A stretch of DNA of 64,000 bases from Pontivivens marinum (GCF_900231835.1 NZ_OCTN01000005.1:186001-250000); one strand, 5' to 3'. Counted from the stretch's first letter, positions 8,389-18,235 are shown. Numbers and translations are program-made. The notes: generated by a model from the sequence alone, not told the origin.

Positions 8389-9207
8389 TCAGCCGAAGCG
8401 ACCAGTGATGTAATCCTGAGTGCGCTGATCCACCGGGTTGGTGAATATCTGGTTGGTGTCCCCAAACTCAGCAATCACCCCAAGGTGGAAGAACGCGGTT
8501 TTCTGGCTGACCCGTGCCGCCTGCTGCATCGAGTGTGTCACGATGACCACGGCGAAATCCTGCCGCAACTCATCAATCAACTCCTCGATCTGCGCGGTGG
8601 CGATGGGGTCCAGCGCGGAACATGGCTCGTCCATCAGCAGAACTTCGGGCGCTGTGGCGATCGCACGGGCGATGCACAAACGCTGCTGCTGACCACCGGA
8701 CAGACCGGTTCCGGGTTGGTCCAGACGGTCCTTAACCTCGTTCCAGATTGCGGCGCGGGTCAGGGATTTTTCAACCACCTCGTCCAGCTCCGCCTTGTTA
8801 TTGACCAGACCGTGAATGCGCGGGCCATAGGCAATGTTGTCATAGATCGATTTGGGGAACGGGTTCGGTTTTTGGAAAACCATCCCGACCCGTGCCCGCA
8901 GCGTTACCGGATCAACCGAGCTGTCATAGATGTCGTTACCATCCAGCAGAATATCGCCCGTCACGCGGCACACGTCGATCGTGTCGTTCATCCGGTTCAA
9001 ACACCGCAGGAACGTGGATTTACCGCAACCCGATGGGCCGATAAAGGCCGTCACGGTGTTGTCGAGGATATCGACATCCACGTTCTTGATCGCATGTGTC
9101 GCGCCGTAAAAGACGTCTACACCCTTAGCTGCGATCTTGGTTTCACGGTTGTTAACGTCTTGTTCAGTCATGCGCATATTCGTCATATCTTTGTTTCCTT
9201 CGGCCAT
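8389..9207 (-). CDS. pstB: Phosphate ABC transporter ATPase PstB
   Basis: A 272-residue ABC ATPase that powers high-affinity phosphate import. It shows Walker [10 protein letters not shown] (about residues 58-66), the signature LSGGQQQRL, Walker [13 protein letters not shown] and the switch histidine in IVTHSMQQA. The first 20 or so residues ([16 protein letters not shown]) are poorly conserved and a start at one of the internal methionines is possible. It follows pstA by 9 bases. Confidence 0.97.
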   Translation of the reverse strand: MAEGNKDMTNMRMTEQDVNNRETKIAAKGVDVFYGATHAIKNVDVDILDNTVTAFIGPSGCGKSTFLRCLNRMNDTIDVCRVTGDILLDGNDIYDSSVDPVTLRARVGMVFQKPNPFPKSIYDNIAYGPRIHGLVNNKAELDEVVEKSLTRAAIWNEVKDRLDQPGTGLSGGQQQRLCIARAIATAPEVLLMDEPCSALDPIATAQIEELIDELRQDFAVVIVTHSMQQAARVSQKTAFFHLGVIAEFGDTNQIFTNPVDQRTQDYITGRFG

Positions 9208-9216
9208 GTGATCCCC

Positions 9217-10995
9217 CTACCAGCGCCGCTCGAAGCGCTTACGGAGAAACACGGCGAACGCGTTCATGAGTACTAGGAATACAAGCAGCACACAAATTGC
9301 TGCTGCTGTGCGCGCCTCGAATGCACGCTCGGGGAAGTCGGACCAGCGGAAGACCTGCACAGGCAGGACCGTCGCCGGATCGGTTACGGAGGTCGGTACG
9401 TCCACGATGAAGGCCACCATGCCGATCAGGATCAGCGGTGCGGTTTCACCCAGCGCCTGCGCCATGCCAATGATCGTTCCGGTCAGAATTCCGGGCATCG
9501 CTAGCGGCAGAACATGGTGGAACGAGGTTTGCAGCTTGGACGCGCCCAATCCCAAGGCCGCATCGCGGATCGAGGGGGGAACAGCGCGGATCGCCGCACG
9601 GCTGGCAATAATGATCGTTGGCAATGTCATCAGCGCCAGAACGATACCACCCGCAATCGGAGCCGATCGTGGCACGCCAAAGAACCCTAGGAACACCGCC
9701 AGACCCAGCAGACCAAACACGATGGATGGAACCGCTGCGAGGTTGTTGATGTTCACCTCGACGAAATCGGTGAAACGATTGCGCGGGGCGAATTCCTCAA
9801 GGTAAATCGCAGCCAGCGTTCCGATGGGGAAAGCCAGAACAAATGTCACCATCATGGTCCAGAACGACCCGACCGCAGCACCCCAGATACCGGCACGTTC
9901 CGCATCACGACTGTCACCAGCCGTAAAGAAGCGCCAGTTGAACACCTGATCGACAGCACCTTCGGAGCGCAGCTCCTCGATCCATGCGACCTGATTGTCG
10001 GACACCTTACGTGCGCTTTCCGGCAGGGGCTGAACCAGCATCGAGTAATCAGGGTTGGTCAGGTTTGTATCGTCCAGAGGAACGATGATCTCTGCCTCAA
10101 CAACATCTGCACCAACGCTGGTCGCCTTTAGCCACCCACCATTCAAGCGGAACAGCAGGCTTTCATTGTCGTCGCTAACCGCCTCGAAGCCATTGGCATC
10201 TGTGGACCGTGCCCGCAGATCGTCAGCCTCTGCTTGCAGGGCATCGCGGGCGACCTCGCGGTTGGCAGCCTCGGCGATTGCGGCGTCGCGTGCCTCAACC
10301 GTTTCGGCAACATCCGCGCGGCGCAGGAACTCGACCCGTCCTGCCTCCTGCCGTCCTGCCTCACGCTCACGACGTTCGGCCAGCAGCAGCAGATCACGCT
10401 GCACATCCTGAAACACATTCTGGAATACAGGCTCTGTTGCCTCAACCAGGACTGTGTCCTCACCAGTGGAGGTGAAGGTCAGCGGCGTTGACAGCTCCGT
10501 TTCCGCCAGCGTGCCGTAATCCCCCTTGATGTACAAATCCGCGACATCCGAGGCCAGCATCCGCACGTCAATCGTCTGACCGATCAGCGATGGATCGGCG
10601 ATGACCATATCGCGCAGATCGAAACCGGCAGCGTTGGAATACAGATCTGCCAGTTCGCGGCGCGGCGTACGGCCCGACACATAGTCGAACTCTGCGCGCA
10701 CCTGATCCCGAACGAACCGCTCGTAATCGCCACGGCGAATGCTTTCAGGATCGGTCGGATCGACATTCAGTTCCTCAGCCGAGATGGTCATCGGCAAAGT
10801 GATATAGCTTTCGCTCAACGCGTAGCGGGCATTGCCTACGACCGACGACATCAGCGTTACAAGCGCGAGGCCCGCAATCACGATGGCAGCGATACCGTAA
10901 GCCTTGAGCCGGAATTCCGCAGCGCGCCGCTTGCGCAGGCGACGGCGAGAGGCCTCACCCCCGTGGAGCGCACTCAATTCATTCATGGCAACCAT
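9217..10995 (-). CDS. pstA: Phosphate ABC transporter permease PstA (long form)
   Basis: The 592-residue protein is about twice the length of E. coli PstA (296). The C-terminal 290 residues are the permease, with the usual helices and the EAA-type loop ASRAAIRAVPPSIRDAALGLGASKLQT that contacts PstB. The N-terminal extension has one membrane helix (about 31-53), then a large periplasmic part with a coiled-coil-prone, Glu/Arg-rich stretch (about 195-255). Such extended PstA proteins (DUF3333-type N-terminus) are normal in alphaproteobacteria. The start at 10995 is supported by GAGGAAGG upstream. Confidence 0.94.
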   Translation of the reverse strand: MVAMNELSALHGGEASRRRLRKRRAAEFRLKAYGIAAIVIAGLALVTLMSSVVGNARYALSESYITLPMTISAEELNVDPTDPESIRRGDYERFVRDQVRAEFDYVSGRTPRRELADLYSNAAGFDLRDMVIADPSLIGQTIDVRMLASDVADLYIKGDYGTLAETELSTPLTFTSTGEDTVLVEATEPVFQNVFQDVQRDLLLLAERREREAGRQEAGRVEFLRRADVAETVEARDAAIAEAANREVARDALQAEADDLRARSTDANGFEAVSDDNESLLFRLNGGWLKATSVGADVVEAEIIVPLDDTNLTNPDYSMLVQPLPESARKVSDNQVAWIEELRSEGAVDQVFNWRFFTAGDSRDAERAGIWGAAVGSFWTMMVTFVLAFPIGTLAAIYLEEFAPRNRFTDFVEVNINNLAAVPSIVFGLLGLAVFLGFFGVPRSAPIAGGIVLALMTLPTIIIASRAAIRAVPPSIRDAALGLGASKLQTSFHHVLPLAMPGILTGTIIGMAQALGETAPLILIGMVAFIVDVPTSVTDPATVLPVQVFRWSDFPERAFEARTAAAICVLLVFLVLMNAFAVFLRKRFERRW

Positions 10996-11007
10996 GATCG
11001 GCCTTCC

Positions 11008-12387
11008 TCAATCGTACATTTCGCGGTAGCGGCGCACGATGCGCAGGGCCACCACGTTCAGGAGAAGCGTCACGCAGAACAACGTGAAGCCTAGCGCGAA
11101 GACGGGACCAGAGGCCGTCTCAAGGTCGGTATCGCCAGTATACAGCATGACGATCTGCACGGTGACGGTCGTAACCGCCTCCAATGGGTTCCAAGTCAGG
11201 TTTGCACCCTGACCCGCAGCCATAACCACGATCATCGTTTCACCAACGGCGCGGGAAATTCCCAGCAACACAGCCGAAACAATACCGGGCAATGCGGCAG
11301 GCAGAACAACCTGACGGATCGTCTCGGCCTTGGTTGCGCCCAGTCCGAATGAACCGTCGCGCAGGCTTTGTGGTACCGCGTTGATAACGTCATCCGATAG
11401 CGAGGAGATGAACGGGATAATCATGATCCCCATCACCATACCCGCCGCCAGCGCCGATGAACTGTCCACGCTAAGCCCGAGGAAGTTGCCCGCATCACGG
11501 ATCGCCGGTGCAACCGTAATCGCCGCGAAGAAGCCGTAAACAACCGTCGGCACACCGGCGAGGATTTCCAGCATCGGCTTGGCCCATGCCCGAACGCCCT
11601 TGCTGGCGAAATCCGACAGATAGACCGCCGCGAACAGGCCCACCGGAACAGCAACCAGCATCGCGATGATGGTGATCATGAACGTACCGGCGAACAACGG
11701 GATCGCGCCGACCTTATCAGGGTCCAAACGCCCCGCACTGACGCCCGAGAGGGGCGACCAAGTGGTGCCGAACAGGAACTTGTGTACCTGCCAGTCGATT
11801 TTACCAAAGAAGTTGATCGTCTCGAAGATCAGGCTGAGCACAATGCCGACTGTTGTCAGGATCGCGATGATCGCACAGATCATCAAAATGCCGCCGATAA
11901 TCCCCTCGGACCGGTTGCGCGCGCGCCATGCCCGGTCAATTTTACCATATGTCAGATAGGCCGCGCCAGCAGCCACAGAAACGGACAAGACTGCGGTTAC
12001 GATCGTGCGCCACAGCTCCATGCTGGCAATCGTTCCGGATAGCGATGTGCGCAGATCATCCGTCTGCGATGCAATGCCACCATTGGCCAGTTGGTGCGCG
12101 TCGGACAGCACCAGTTGCTGTTCGATGAATTCCATCCCCGGACGGGCATCGTCGATAATTGAAAAATAGATTTGCTCGTTGAGCAGCGACCACAACTCAC
12201 CCACGATCAGCAGCGTGGCAATGCCCGCCAACAGCACCCATAACAGCGAATATGTGCCGTGATAGCTGGGCCGCGAATGCAGGTTGGCCAGATCACCGCC
12301 CGCGACCGAAACCGCGCGGGAACGCGACATACCATATCCGGCCACTGCCAGTATCAGGATTGCCACAAAACTCGTAATCAGCACCAT
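11008..12387 (-). CDS. pstC: Phosphate ABC transporter permease PstC
   Basis: A 459-residue permease when started at the ATG at 12387, where GGAG lies 8 bases upstream; the longer in-frame start at 12441 has no such support. It has an extra N-terminal membrane region (helices near 2-20, 48-70 and 135-155) before the standard six-helix permease core, which carries the EAA loop INAVPQSLRDGSFGLGATKAETIRQ. It forms the channel with PstA. A strong hairpin separates it from pstS, so it is probably made in smaller amounts than the binding protein. Confidence 0.95.
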   Translation of the reverse strand: MVLITSFVAILILAVAGYGMSRSRAVSVAGGDLANLHSRPSYHGTYSLLWVLLAGIATLLIVGELWSLLNEQIYFSIIDDARPGMEFIEQQLVLSDAHQLANGGIASQTDDLRTSLSGTIASMELWRTIVTAVLSVSVAAGAAYLTYGKIDRAWRARNRSEGIIGGILMICAIIAILTTVGIVLSLIFETINFFGKIDWQVHKFLFGTTWSPLSGVSAGRLDPDKVGAIPLFAGTFMITIIAMLVAVPVGLFAAVYLSDFASKGVRAWAKPMLEILAGVPTVVYGFFAAITVAPAIRDAGNFLGLSVDSSSALAAGMVMGIMIIPFISSLSDDVINAVPQSLRDGSFGLGATKAETIRQVVLPAALPGIVSAVLLGISRAVGETMIVVMAAGQGANLTWNPLEAVTTVTVQIVMLYTGDTDLETASGPVFALGFTLFCVTLLLNVVALRIVRRYREMYD

Positions 12388-12446
12388 GCCGTCTTCTCCA
12401 TTCCAGTCTGAAGGCGTGGCCCGCCGACCACTTCCCCGCAAAGCGA

Positions 12447-12474
12447 GGACAGGGACGCATCAGCGCCCCTGCCC
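12447..12474 (-). terminator. Intercistronic hairpin between pstS and pstC
   Basis: On the plus strand GGACAGGGACGC (12447-12458) and GCGCCCCTGCCC (12463-12474) form a 12-base-pair stem with two imperfect pairs and a 4-base loop. It lies between the pstS stop and the pstC start and lacks a T-run in the direction of transcription. This suits a stabilising or attenuating structure that leaves pstS mRNA more abundant than that of the permeases, as known for many binding-protein operons. A smaller near-palindrome (CATTGC-TATG-style) lies just upstream at about 12487-12502. Confidence 0.5.
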
Positions 12475-12508
12475 ATCATGTCAACTGCATTGCATACGCA
12501 ATGTCAGA

Positions 12509-13498
12509 TCAGTAGTCGCCCGCTGTCAGTACTGTGCCATTTGCAACAGCGTCCTGAACTGCGGCCAGCTCGTCCTCGGGCAGCGGGATCAGGCCCAGAT
12601 CGATCATCGAGCCATCTTCGCCAACCATGTCGTCGGAAACGAACAGGTCTGCATATTCCTGGATGCCAGGAACAACGCCGACATGCGCGCCCTTGATGTA
12701 AAAGTACAGCGAGCGCGAAACAGGGTAGTCGCCATCAGCGATCGCGTCGAAAGTAGGCTCAACGCCGCCGATCAGCGAGCCGTGGATCGCATCAGTGTTC
12801 TGGTCGAGGAACGAGAAGCCGAAGATGCCAACAGCCTGCGGGTTTGCTTCCAGACGGGAAACGATCAGGTTGTCGTTCTCACCTGCGTCAACATAAACGC
12901 CATCGTCGCGGATTTCTGCGGAGTGCTCGCAGTTTGCGCCTTCGACGGTCTCACAACCTTCTTCCATGACCAGTTCTTCGAACGCGTCACGTGTACCGGA
13001 GGAGGGTGGAGGGCCGAACACTTCGATTGCCACTGCTGGCAGCGAAGGATCGATTTCGTTCCACATTGTTGGCAGTGGGCCGTCAGCAGCCAGCGCCTGC
13101 CAGATCTGACCGATGGTCAGGTCGTATACAGGTGCTTCGTTCGAGTTTGCCAAAACGATACCATCAAAGCCGATTTTAACTTCAACAACTTCGGTAACGC
13201 CGTTCTCGTTGCATGTTTCCAGCTCGGAGAGCTTCATGCGACGCGAAGCGTTGGTCATGTCAGGGTGAGAAACGCCAACACCTGCACAGAACAGGCGGAT
13301 GCCGCCACCGGAGCCTGTCGACTCAACGATAGGCGTCTGGAAATCGGTTACGTTACCAAAACGCTCAGCCACAGCGGTGGAGAACGGGAAAACCGTGGAG
13401 GAGCCAACGATCTGGATCTGATCACGCGACTGGGCGTTCGCAGCAGCTGCGGCGACCAGGCCAGCAGTTGCGAGCGCGATGATGCTAAGTGTTTTCAC
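12509..13498 (-). CDS. pstS: Periplasmic phosphate-binding protein PstS
   Basis: About 329 residues from a GTG start at 13498, preferred over the upstream ATG (13537) because GGAG is correctly spaced and a clean signal peptide (KTLSIIALATAGLVAAAAANA-Q) begins there. The mature protein shows the phosphate-site loops IVGSSTVFPF, ESTGSGGG and GPPPSSGTRD, which hold phosphate by backbone and Ser/Thr groups. Four cysteines suggest disulfides. It delivers phosphate to PstCAB and is first in the pst run; the intergenic region upstream carries the candidate PhoB site. Confidence 0.96.
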   Translation of the reverse strand: MKTLSIIALATAGLVAAAAANAQSRDQIQIVGSSTVFPFSTAVAERFGNVTDFQTPIVESTGSGGGIRLFCAGVGVSHPDMTNASRRMKLSELETCNENGVTEVVEVKIGFDGIVLANSNEAPVYDLTIGQIWQALAADGPLPTMWNEIDPSLPAVAIEVFGPPPSSGTRDAFEELVMEEGCETVEGANCEHSAEIRDDGVYVDAGENDNLIVSRLEANPQAVGIFGFSFLDQNTDAIHGSLIGGVEPTFDAIADGDYPVSRSLYFYIKGAHVGVVPGIQEYADLFVSDDMVGEDGSMIDLGLIPLPEDELAAVQDAVANGTVLTAGDY

Positions 13499-13569
13499 AG
13501 CGAGAAACTCCGCTTTTCGGGCCAGTGGGTGGCCCATTCGTTTGCGCGACGTGCGTGCCGCTCATAAAC

Positions 13570-13642
13570 CTTCGGCGATCACCGAAGTTGGACATTATCT
13601 AGCATCGGCCCATTTCGGAATTGTGACAGTTTAAGTATCAGA
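13570..13642 (-). promoter_or_regulatory. Candidate pho-box promoter of pstS
   Basis: Reading on the minus strand, a perfect half site CTGTCAC (plus 13623-13629) is preceded 12 bases upstream by the weaker CTGATAC (13635-13641). An AT-rich TAGATAAT (13594-13601) lies about 22 bases downstream as a possible -10, and an imperfect palindrome CTTCGG-CCGAAG (about 13570-13587) follows in the leader. PhoB sites are normally 7-base repeats with 11-base periodicity, so the match is partial. Position between phoR and pstS supports it. Confidence 0.4.
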
Positions 13643-13676
13643 ATTAAAACAAAAAATCAAACCAACGTGATTCACT

Positions 13677-14933
13677 CTATGACAGTTTTCGCAACGGCAG
13701 CCAAACTGTGAAGGTGCTGCCCTCCTCCAAAACCGATGCGATATCCAGCTCGCCGGCATGGCGGGCAAGGATGTGTTTCACGATGGCCAGACCCAGACCC
13801 GTGCCGCCCTGCTCCTTACTCTGCTTGGCGTTCACACGGTAAAACCGTTCGGTCAAACGATGCAGGTGCTGGCGCGGAATGCCGGGGCCGTTATCCTTGA
13901 TACTAACCCCGATCATACCGGGGAATCGCGAATCCTCGGGGCTGATAGAGACGTGGACGGTGCCGCCGGTGCCGCCATATTTCAGGGCGTTTTCGATCAA
14001 ATTGGTGAAAACCTGTCCCAACTGATCCCGGTCGGCGGTCACCTGCGCGCTCTCCTCAAACTCAACGTCGATGTCCAGCGTTGCGTCACGCCGTTCGGCC
14101 AACGGGCGGATACCATCGCTAACCTCACGCACGATATCGGTCAGGTTGCACTGCGTCGTCGGGGCAGTATGCGCGTTCATCTCGATCCGGCTGAGCGACA
14201 TCAGATCCTCGACCAAGCGCTGCATACGGCTGGCCTGTTGTGACATCGTGTTCAGGAAATGCACGCGGGCCTCAGCATCATCGCGGGCATGGCCCTGCAA
14301 TGTTTCGATATACCCGATGATCGAGGCAAGCGGCGTGCGCAGCTCGTGACTGGCATTTGCGATAAAATCAGTCCGCATCCGGTCCGTCGCCATACGTTCC
14401 GTCTGGTCTGATAGTTGGATCAAGACATATGGGCCATCGCCCAACTCATCCGTCGCATCCAGCCGGCGCATTTCGGCAGCGATATGGTTTTCCACACCAC
14501 CATAGGCGGCGGCAAAGCTGACTGTGTGGGCTGGTGCGCCCTCAATAATACGCGACACACCGTCCAGAAACCCCGGCGAGCGGAACAGGTTGGCGTAATG
14601 CTGCCCCGTCTCCAGACGTGGCAGCATAGCCCGTGCCGCCGCGTTGGAATAGGCAACCCGCCCCCGTAGATCGAGCAGGAAGAGCGGGCTGGGGATCTGT
14701 TCCAGTAGATGCCGGTCGATATCACTGGGCAGCGGCGATGCATCGCTGTTGCGCTGTGGCGCATTTAGATCCGGCAATGGAACCAGAACAGCCATGGCCA
14801 TGACGCAAAACAAGCCAGCGACGGAAACGGCAATCATGGCCGTCAAAACAGGCACACCGCGTGATACGGCTAGGCCGCTCAAAAAAGTACAGACAAGTAC
14901 AATGGCGATCTGGCGCCACAATCGTTTCGGCAT
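13677..14933 (-). CDS. phoR: Phosphate regulon sensor histidine kinase PhoR
   Basis: A 418-residue membrane sensor kinase. Two membrane helices (about 8-25 and 30-53) anchor it without a large periplasmic domain, as in E. coli PhoR. A PAS-like domain (about 75-145: PSPLFLLDLRGRVAYSNAAA) follows, then the dimerisation/phosphoacceptor helix with H196 in ASHELRTPLASI, and the ATPase domain with N-box NLIENALKYGG, DNGPGI and GGTGLGLAIVKH. It phosphorylates PhoB when phosphate is scarce. It is upstream of pstS with a promoter region between them, and divergent from a DUF1178 gene. Confidence 0.95.
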   Translation of the reverse strand: MPKRLWRQIAIVLVCTFLSGLAVSRGVPVLTAMIAVSVAGLFCVMAMAVLVPLPDLNAPQRNSDASPLPSDIDRHLLEQIPSPLFLLDLRGRVAYSNAAARAMLPRLETGQHYANLFRSPGFLDGVSRIIEGAPAHTVSFAAAYGGVENHIAAEMRRLDATDELGDGPYVLIQLSDQTERMATDRMRTDFIANASHELRTPLASIIGYIETLQGHARDDAEARVHFLNTMSQQASRMQRLVEDLMSLSRIEMNAHTAPTTQCNLTDIVREVSDGIRPLAERRDATLDIDVEFEESAQVTADRDQLGQVFTNLIENALKYGGTGGTVHVSISPEDSRFPGMIGVSIKDNGPGIPRQHLHRLTERFYRVNAKQSKEQGGTGLGLAIVKHILARHAGELDIASVLEEGSTFTVWLPLRKLS

Positions 14934-15052
14934 TAGGTATCCTCGTGTATCATGCCCCCCTCATACCGCCCGACGCGGTGAAGCCATAGTGGCTTTGCAA
15001 TGATACGGCTAAACCGTTATTTACACGGTGTTTTTGACGCTATGGTGACTGG

Positions 15053-15466
15053 ATGATCCGCTACACCCTGAAATGCAGCACTGGTCACAGCTTTGATAGC
15101 TGGTTTTCGGACAGTGCGACATATGAGCGATTGGAAAAGGCCGGCCACGTGTCGTGCTCCATCTGTGGCACCACCGAAGTAAGTAAAGCGATGATGGCCC
15201 CCCGCGTGACTATAGGGCAGGACCGTGCCCCGCTCAGCACCGAAACATCGCCCGAAGAAACCGCGATCAAGCAATTGCGCGAAAAGGTTGAGGCCGAAAG
15301 CGACTATGTCGGCAACACCTTCGCGCAGGAGGCCCGCCGTATGCATGATGGCGAAAGCGACGCCCGATCCATCTGGGGTGAGGCAACAGGTGGTGAGGCC
15401 CGCGCATTGGTTGAGGATGGCATCCCCGTAATCCCCCTGCCATTTGGCCCGCGAAAAACCCATTGA
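15053..15466 (+). CDS. DUF1178 family protein
   Basis: A 137-residue protein with the DUF1178 pattern: MIRYTLKCSTGHSFDSWFSDSATYERLEKAGHVSCSICGTTEVSKAMMAPRV, i.e. C8, then CSIC around residues 35-38, which with H12 could bind zinc like a small zinc ribbon. The rest is acidic and helical, ending in GIPVIPLPFGPR, which is also typical of the family. Function is unknown in the literature I know. It is divergent from phoR and about 110 bases upstream of lysC. Confidence 0.85.
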   Translation: MIRYTLKCSTGHSFDSWFSDSATYERLEKAGHVSCSICGTTEVSKAMMAPRVTIGQDRAPLSTETSPEETAIKQLREKVEAESDYVGNTFAQEARRMHDGESDARSIWGEATGGEARALVEDGIPVIPLPFGPRKTH

Positions 15467-15576
15467 TACCGGCATAACTTGCCGTTTGCCGTCCGACGCG
15501 CTAAGAACCGCGCGGATTTTCCCGCTATGTGCGACCTGCGTTCATAGCCACGCTTCAAGTCAACAGGATACGCCTT

Positions 15577-16827
15577 ATGCCCCGCCTCGTGATGAAATTC
15601 GGCGGCACGTCGGTCGCCGATCTGGACCGCATCCGAAACGCCGCGCTGAAGGTAAAGCGCGAAATTGATGCCGGCTATGATGTCGCCGTTGTCGTGTCCG
15701 CAATGTCGGGCAAAACGAACGAGTTGGTCGGCTGGGTGCGCGATGCATCTACGCCTGATGGCTCGAACGAGGTCGGTTTCCACGACGCGCGCGAATATGA
15801 CAGCGTTGTCGCGAGTGGTGAGCAGGTGACGGCGGGCCTGATGGCGCTGACCCTGCAACAGATGGGCATTGATGCGCGATCCTGGCTGGGATGGCAGGTG
15901 CCTGTGAACACGTCCTCCAGCCATGGCGCGGCGCGGATCACGGGGATCGACACGGAAAACCTGGACGCGAAATTCGCCGAGGGCACCCATGCCGTGATCG
16001 CCGGTTTTCAGGGCCTCAGCCCTGAGGGACGCATCACCACGCTGGGTCGTGGCGGATCGGACACGACCGCCGTTGCCTTTGCCGCCGCATTAGGTGCGGA
16101 ACGGTGCGATATTTATACTGACGTGGACGGCGTCTACACCACCGATCCGCGTATCACGAAAAAAGCCCGAAAGCTGGACCGCATCGCCTATGAGGAGATG
16201 CTGGAGCTGGCCAGTCTGGGTGCAAAGGTGCTTCAGGTCCGCTCGGTTGAGTTGGCCATGGCGCAAAAGGTCCGCCTTGTCGTGCGGTCCAGTTTTTCGG
16301 ACGAGCCGGGAACGCTCGTTTGCGATGAGGAGGAAATCATGGAAGCCAATGTTATCTCCGGTGTGGCCTATAGCCGCGATGAGGCAAAGATCACCCTGCT
16401 CCACCTCGCCGATAATCCCGGCATTGCCGCCAGCGTCTTTGGCCCCTTGGCCGATGCGGGTGTGAATGTGGACATGATTATCCAGAACATCTCCGAGGAA
16501 GGGTATACCGACATTACCTTCTCGTGCCCTGTCGATGATGTTGCCCGCGCAACCGCAGCCGTTGATGCGGCCAAGGATGCAGGCGCCATCGCCTATGACG
16601 ACATGGTTGTGGATACTGAATGCGCTAAAATCTCGATCGTTGGCATCGGAATGCGGTCCCATGCCGGTGTTGCCGGCAAGATGTTCCGCGCACTGTCCGA
16701 GGAACGGGTGAACATCAAGGTTATCACCACCAGCGAGATCAAGGTCTCCGTCCTGATCGACCGCAAATATATGGAGCTGGCCGTTCAGGCCCTACACGAT
16801 GCGTTCGAGCTGGAAAAAGCAAGCTAA
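15577..16827 (+). CDS. lysC: Aspartate kinase
   Basis: The 416-residue enzyme phosphorylates aspartate, the first step to lysine, threonine and methionine. Start at 15577 because MPRLVMKFGGTSVAD is the standard N-terminus; the longer in-frame start at 15529 adds no conserved residues. Kinase motifs include KFGGTSVAD (7-15), TLGRGGSDTTA and DVDGVYTTDPR. Two ACT domains follow (about 265-340 and 345-410: LLHLADNPGIAASVFGPLAD and ISIVGIGMRSHAGVAGKMF), giving feedback control by lysine and/or threonine. It is followed by a DadA-like gene and ptsP on the same strand. Confidence 0.96.
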   Translation: MPRLVMKFGGTSVADLDRIRNAALKVKREIDAGYDVAVVVSAMSGKTNELVGWVRDASTPDGSNEVGFHDAREYDSVVASGEQVTAGLMALTLQQMGIDARSWLGWQVPVNTSSSHGAARITGIDTENLDAKFAEGTHAVIAGFQGLSPEGRITTLGRGGSDTTAVAFAAALGAERCDIYTDVDGVYTTDPRITKKARKLDRIAYEEMLELASLGAKVLQVRSVELAMAQKVRLVVRSSFSDEPGTLVCDEEEIMEANVISGVAYSRDEAKITLLHLADNPGIAASVFGPLADAGVNVDMIIQNISEEGYTDITFSCPVDDVARATAAVDAAKDAGAIAYDDMVVDTECAKISIVGIGMRSHAGVAGKMFRALSEERVNIKVITTSEIKVSVLIDRKYMELAVQALHDAFELEKAS

Positions 16828-16853
16828 GGCGGCCAGCCCCTGATTGACACAGT

Positions 16854-16881
16854 CCCCCGCAGATGCGCTGATTTGCGGGGG
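16854..16881 (+). terminator. Hairpin after lysC
   Basis: CCCCCGCA (16854-16861) and TGCGGGGG (16874-16881) form a perfect 8-base-pair stem with a 12-base loop, 27 bases after the lysC stop and 11 bases before the next ATG. No T-run follows, so it could be an attenuator, a processing site or a structure hiding the next ribosome-binding site rather than a full terminator. Confidence 0.4.
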
Positions 16882-16892
16882 AGCAAAATCTG

Positions 16893-18158
16893 ATGACAGA
16901 TTATGATATTGTTGTGGCCGGTGCCGGCATTGTCGGGGTCAGCACAGCACTACACGCGCAGATGCGCGGACATCGGGTTTTGCTTGCGGACCCGAACCTG
17001 CCCGGTTCCGGCACCAGTTCGGGCAATGCATGTACCATCGCGACATATGGCTGCATGCCGATCAATGATCCTGCGGTCTTTGGCAATCTACCCAAACTGA
17101 TGTTCGGCAAGGATAGCCCGCTTTCCGTCTCTCTACCCTATGCGCTGCGCAATCCGCGCTGGATGCTGTCCTTTCTGGCGAATTGCCGTCTGACGAAATC
17201 ACGGGCCATTGCGGGGTACCTTGCGCAGTTGCTGTCCCATGCCGAGGCGGGACTGAACCCCCTGATTGTTGAGGCCGGAGCCGAGGATTTATTCGTCGCG
17301 CGCGGGCAGCTATCGGTCTGGAGCACCAGCGCAGGGTTTGACGGCGCACGGGCGGGACTGGAATTTCGGCGGCAACAGGGGATCCCCTTTACCGAGATGT
17401 CGGGGGCGGAGGCGAAAGAGCTGGAGCCCGGTCTGGACCTGCCGATTGAGCATGCGATTCATTTTCATCAGGCCCGTCATGTCAGCGATCCGCAAGAGCT
17501 GATCCGCCGGATGCATGCACGCTTTGCCCAGCTAGGCGGTCATACTCGGCCCGCAAAGGTCAACGCGACACAGGCGCATGGTGATCTGGTCGAGGTCGAA
17601 ATCGACGGCGACACTATCACTGCAAACCGTGCCGTCATTGCCGCCGGTGCGTTCTCACGACAGATTGCAGGGGCCGGAACCGCACAATTACCGCTGGGGG
17701 TCGAGCGTGGTTACCACCTGCTTTACACACAGGACGCACACCGCGTTACCCGCCCCGTCGGCTGGATGGAGGGTGGCTTCTACGCCACCCCAATGGCGCA
17801 GGGGCTACGCTTGGCCGGTACTGTCGAGATCGCACAGCTCAACGCGGGGCCAAACCAGAACAGGATCAACTACCTCGCCCGACAGGCGACACAGATGTTT
17901 CAGGACCTGCCGCAGCATGACAGCTCGTGGTTGGGTTATCGTCCTACAATGCCGGATTCGATGCCAGTGATCGGTTACAGCCCGCATTCGGACAGGATCG
18001 TGCATGCCTTTGGCCATCAACATCTAGGCCTGACCTTGGGCGGAATTACAGGGCGGATCGTCACCGATCTGGTTGAGGATCGCGCGCCAAACTTCGCAAT
18101 TTCGGCCTATTCACCCAGCCGTTCGTTCGGCCCATTCGCAAACCGGTCCGGTCCGTGA
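16893..18158 (+). CDS. FAD-dependent amino-acid oxidase/dehydrogenase, DadA-like
   Basis: A 421-residue flavoprotein of the DAO superfamily. The dinucleotide-binding fold is at the N-terminus (DIVVAGAGIVGVSTALHAQMRGHRVLLAD, residues 4-32), followed by GSGTSSGNA, which is typical of D-amino-acid dehydrogenase (DadA) relatives. The C-terminal WLGYRPTMPDSMPVIGYSP and FGHQHLGLTLGGITGRIV is the second FAD contact. It likely oxidises an amino acid or related amine and passes electrons to the quinone pool. The substrate is not readable. It lies between lysC and ptsP, 11 bases after a hairpin. Confidence 0.85.
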   Translation: MTDYDIVVAGAGIVGVSTALHAQMRGHRVLLADPNLPGSGTSSGNACTIATYGCMPINDPAVFGNLPKLMFGKDSPLSVSLPYALRNPRWMLSFLANCRLTKSRAIAGYLAQLLSHAEAGLNPLIVEAGAEDLFVARGQLSVWSTSAGFDGARAGLEFRRQQGIPFTEMSGAEAKELEPGLDLPIEHAIHFHQARHVSDPQELIRRMHARFAQLGGHTRPAKVNATQAHGDLVEVEIDGDTITANRAVIAAGAFSRQIAGAGTAQLPLGVERGYHLLYTQDAHRVTRPVGWMEGGFYATPMAQGLRLAGTVEIAQLNAGPNQNRINYLARQATQMFQDLPQHDSSWLGYRPTMPDSMPVIGYSPHSDRIVHAFGHQHLGLTLGGITGRIVTDLVEDRAPNFAISAYSPSRSFGPFANRSGP

Positions 18159-18235
18159 CTTTTATCGCACTTCACCTCTGCCACCTGCCCCCGTATAGTC
18201 ACATTACCTAGAACAAGCGTACTGGTGAGCCACAT

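Noticed and set aside
12284-13567. A 427-codon open frame opposite pstS/pstC.
   Set aside because: It spans two real genes and their intergenic hairpin on the other strand; no motif.
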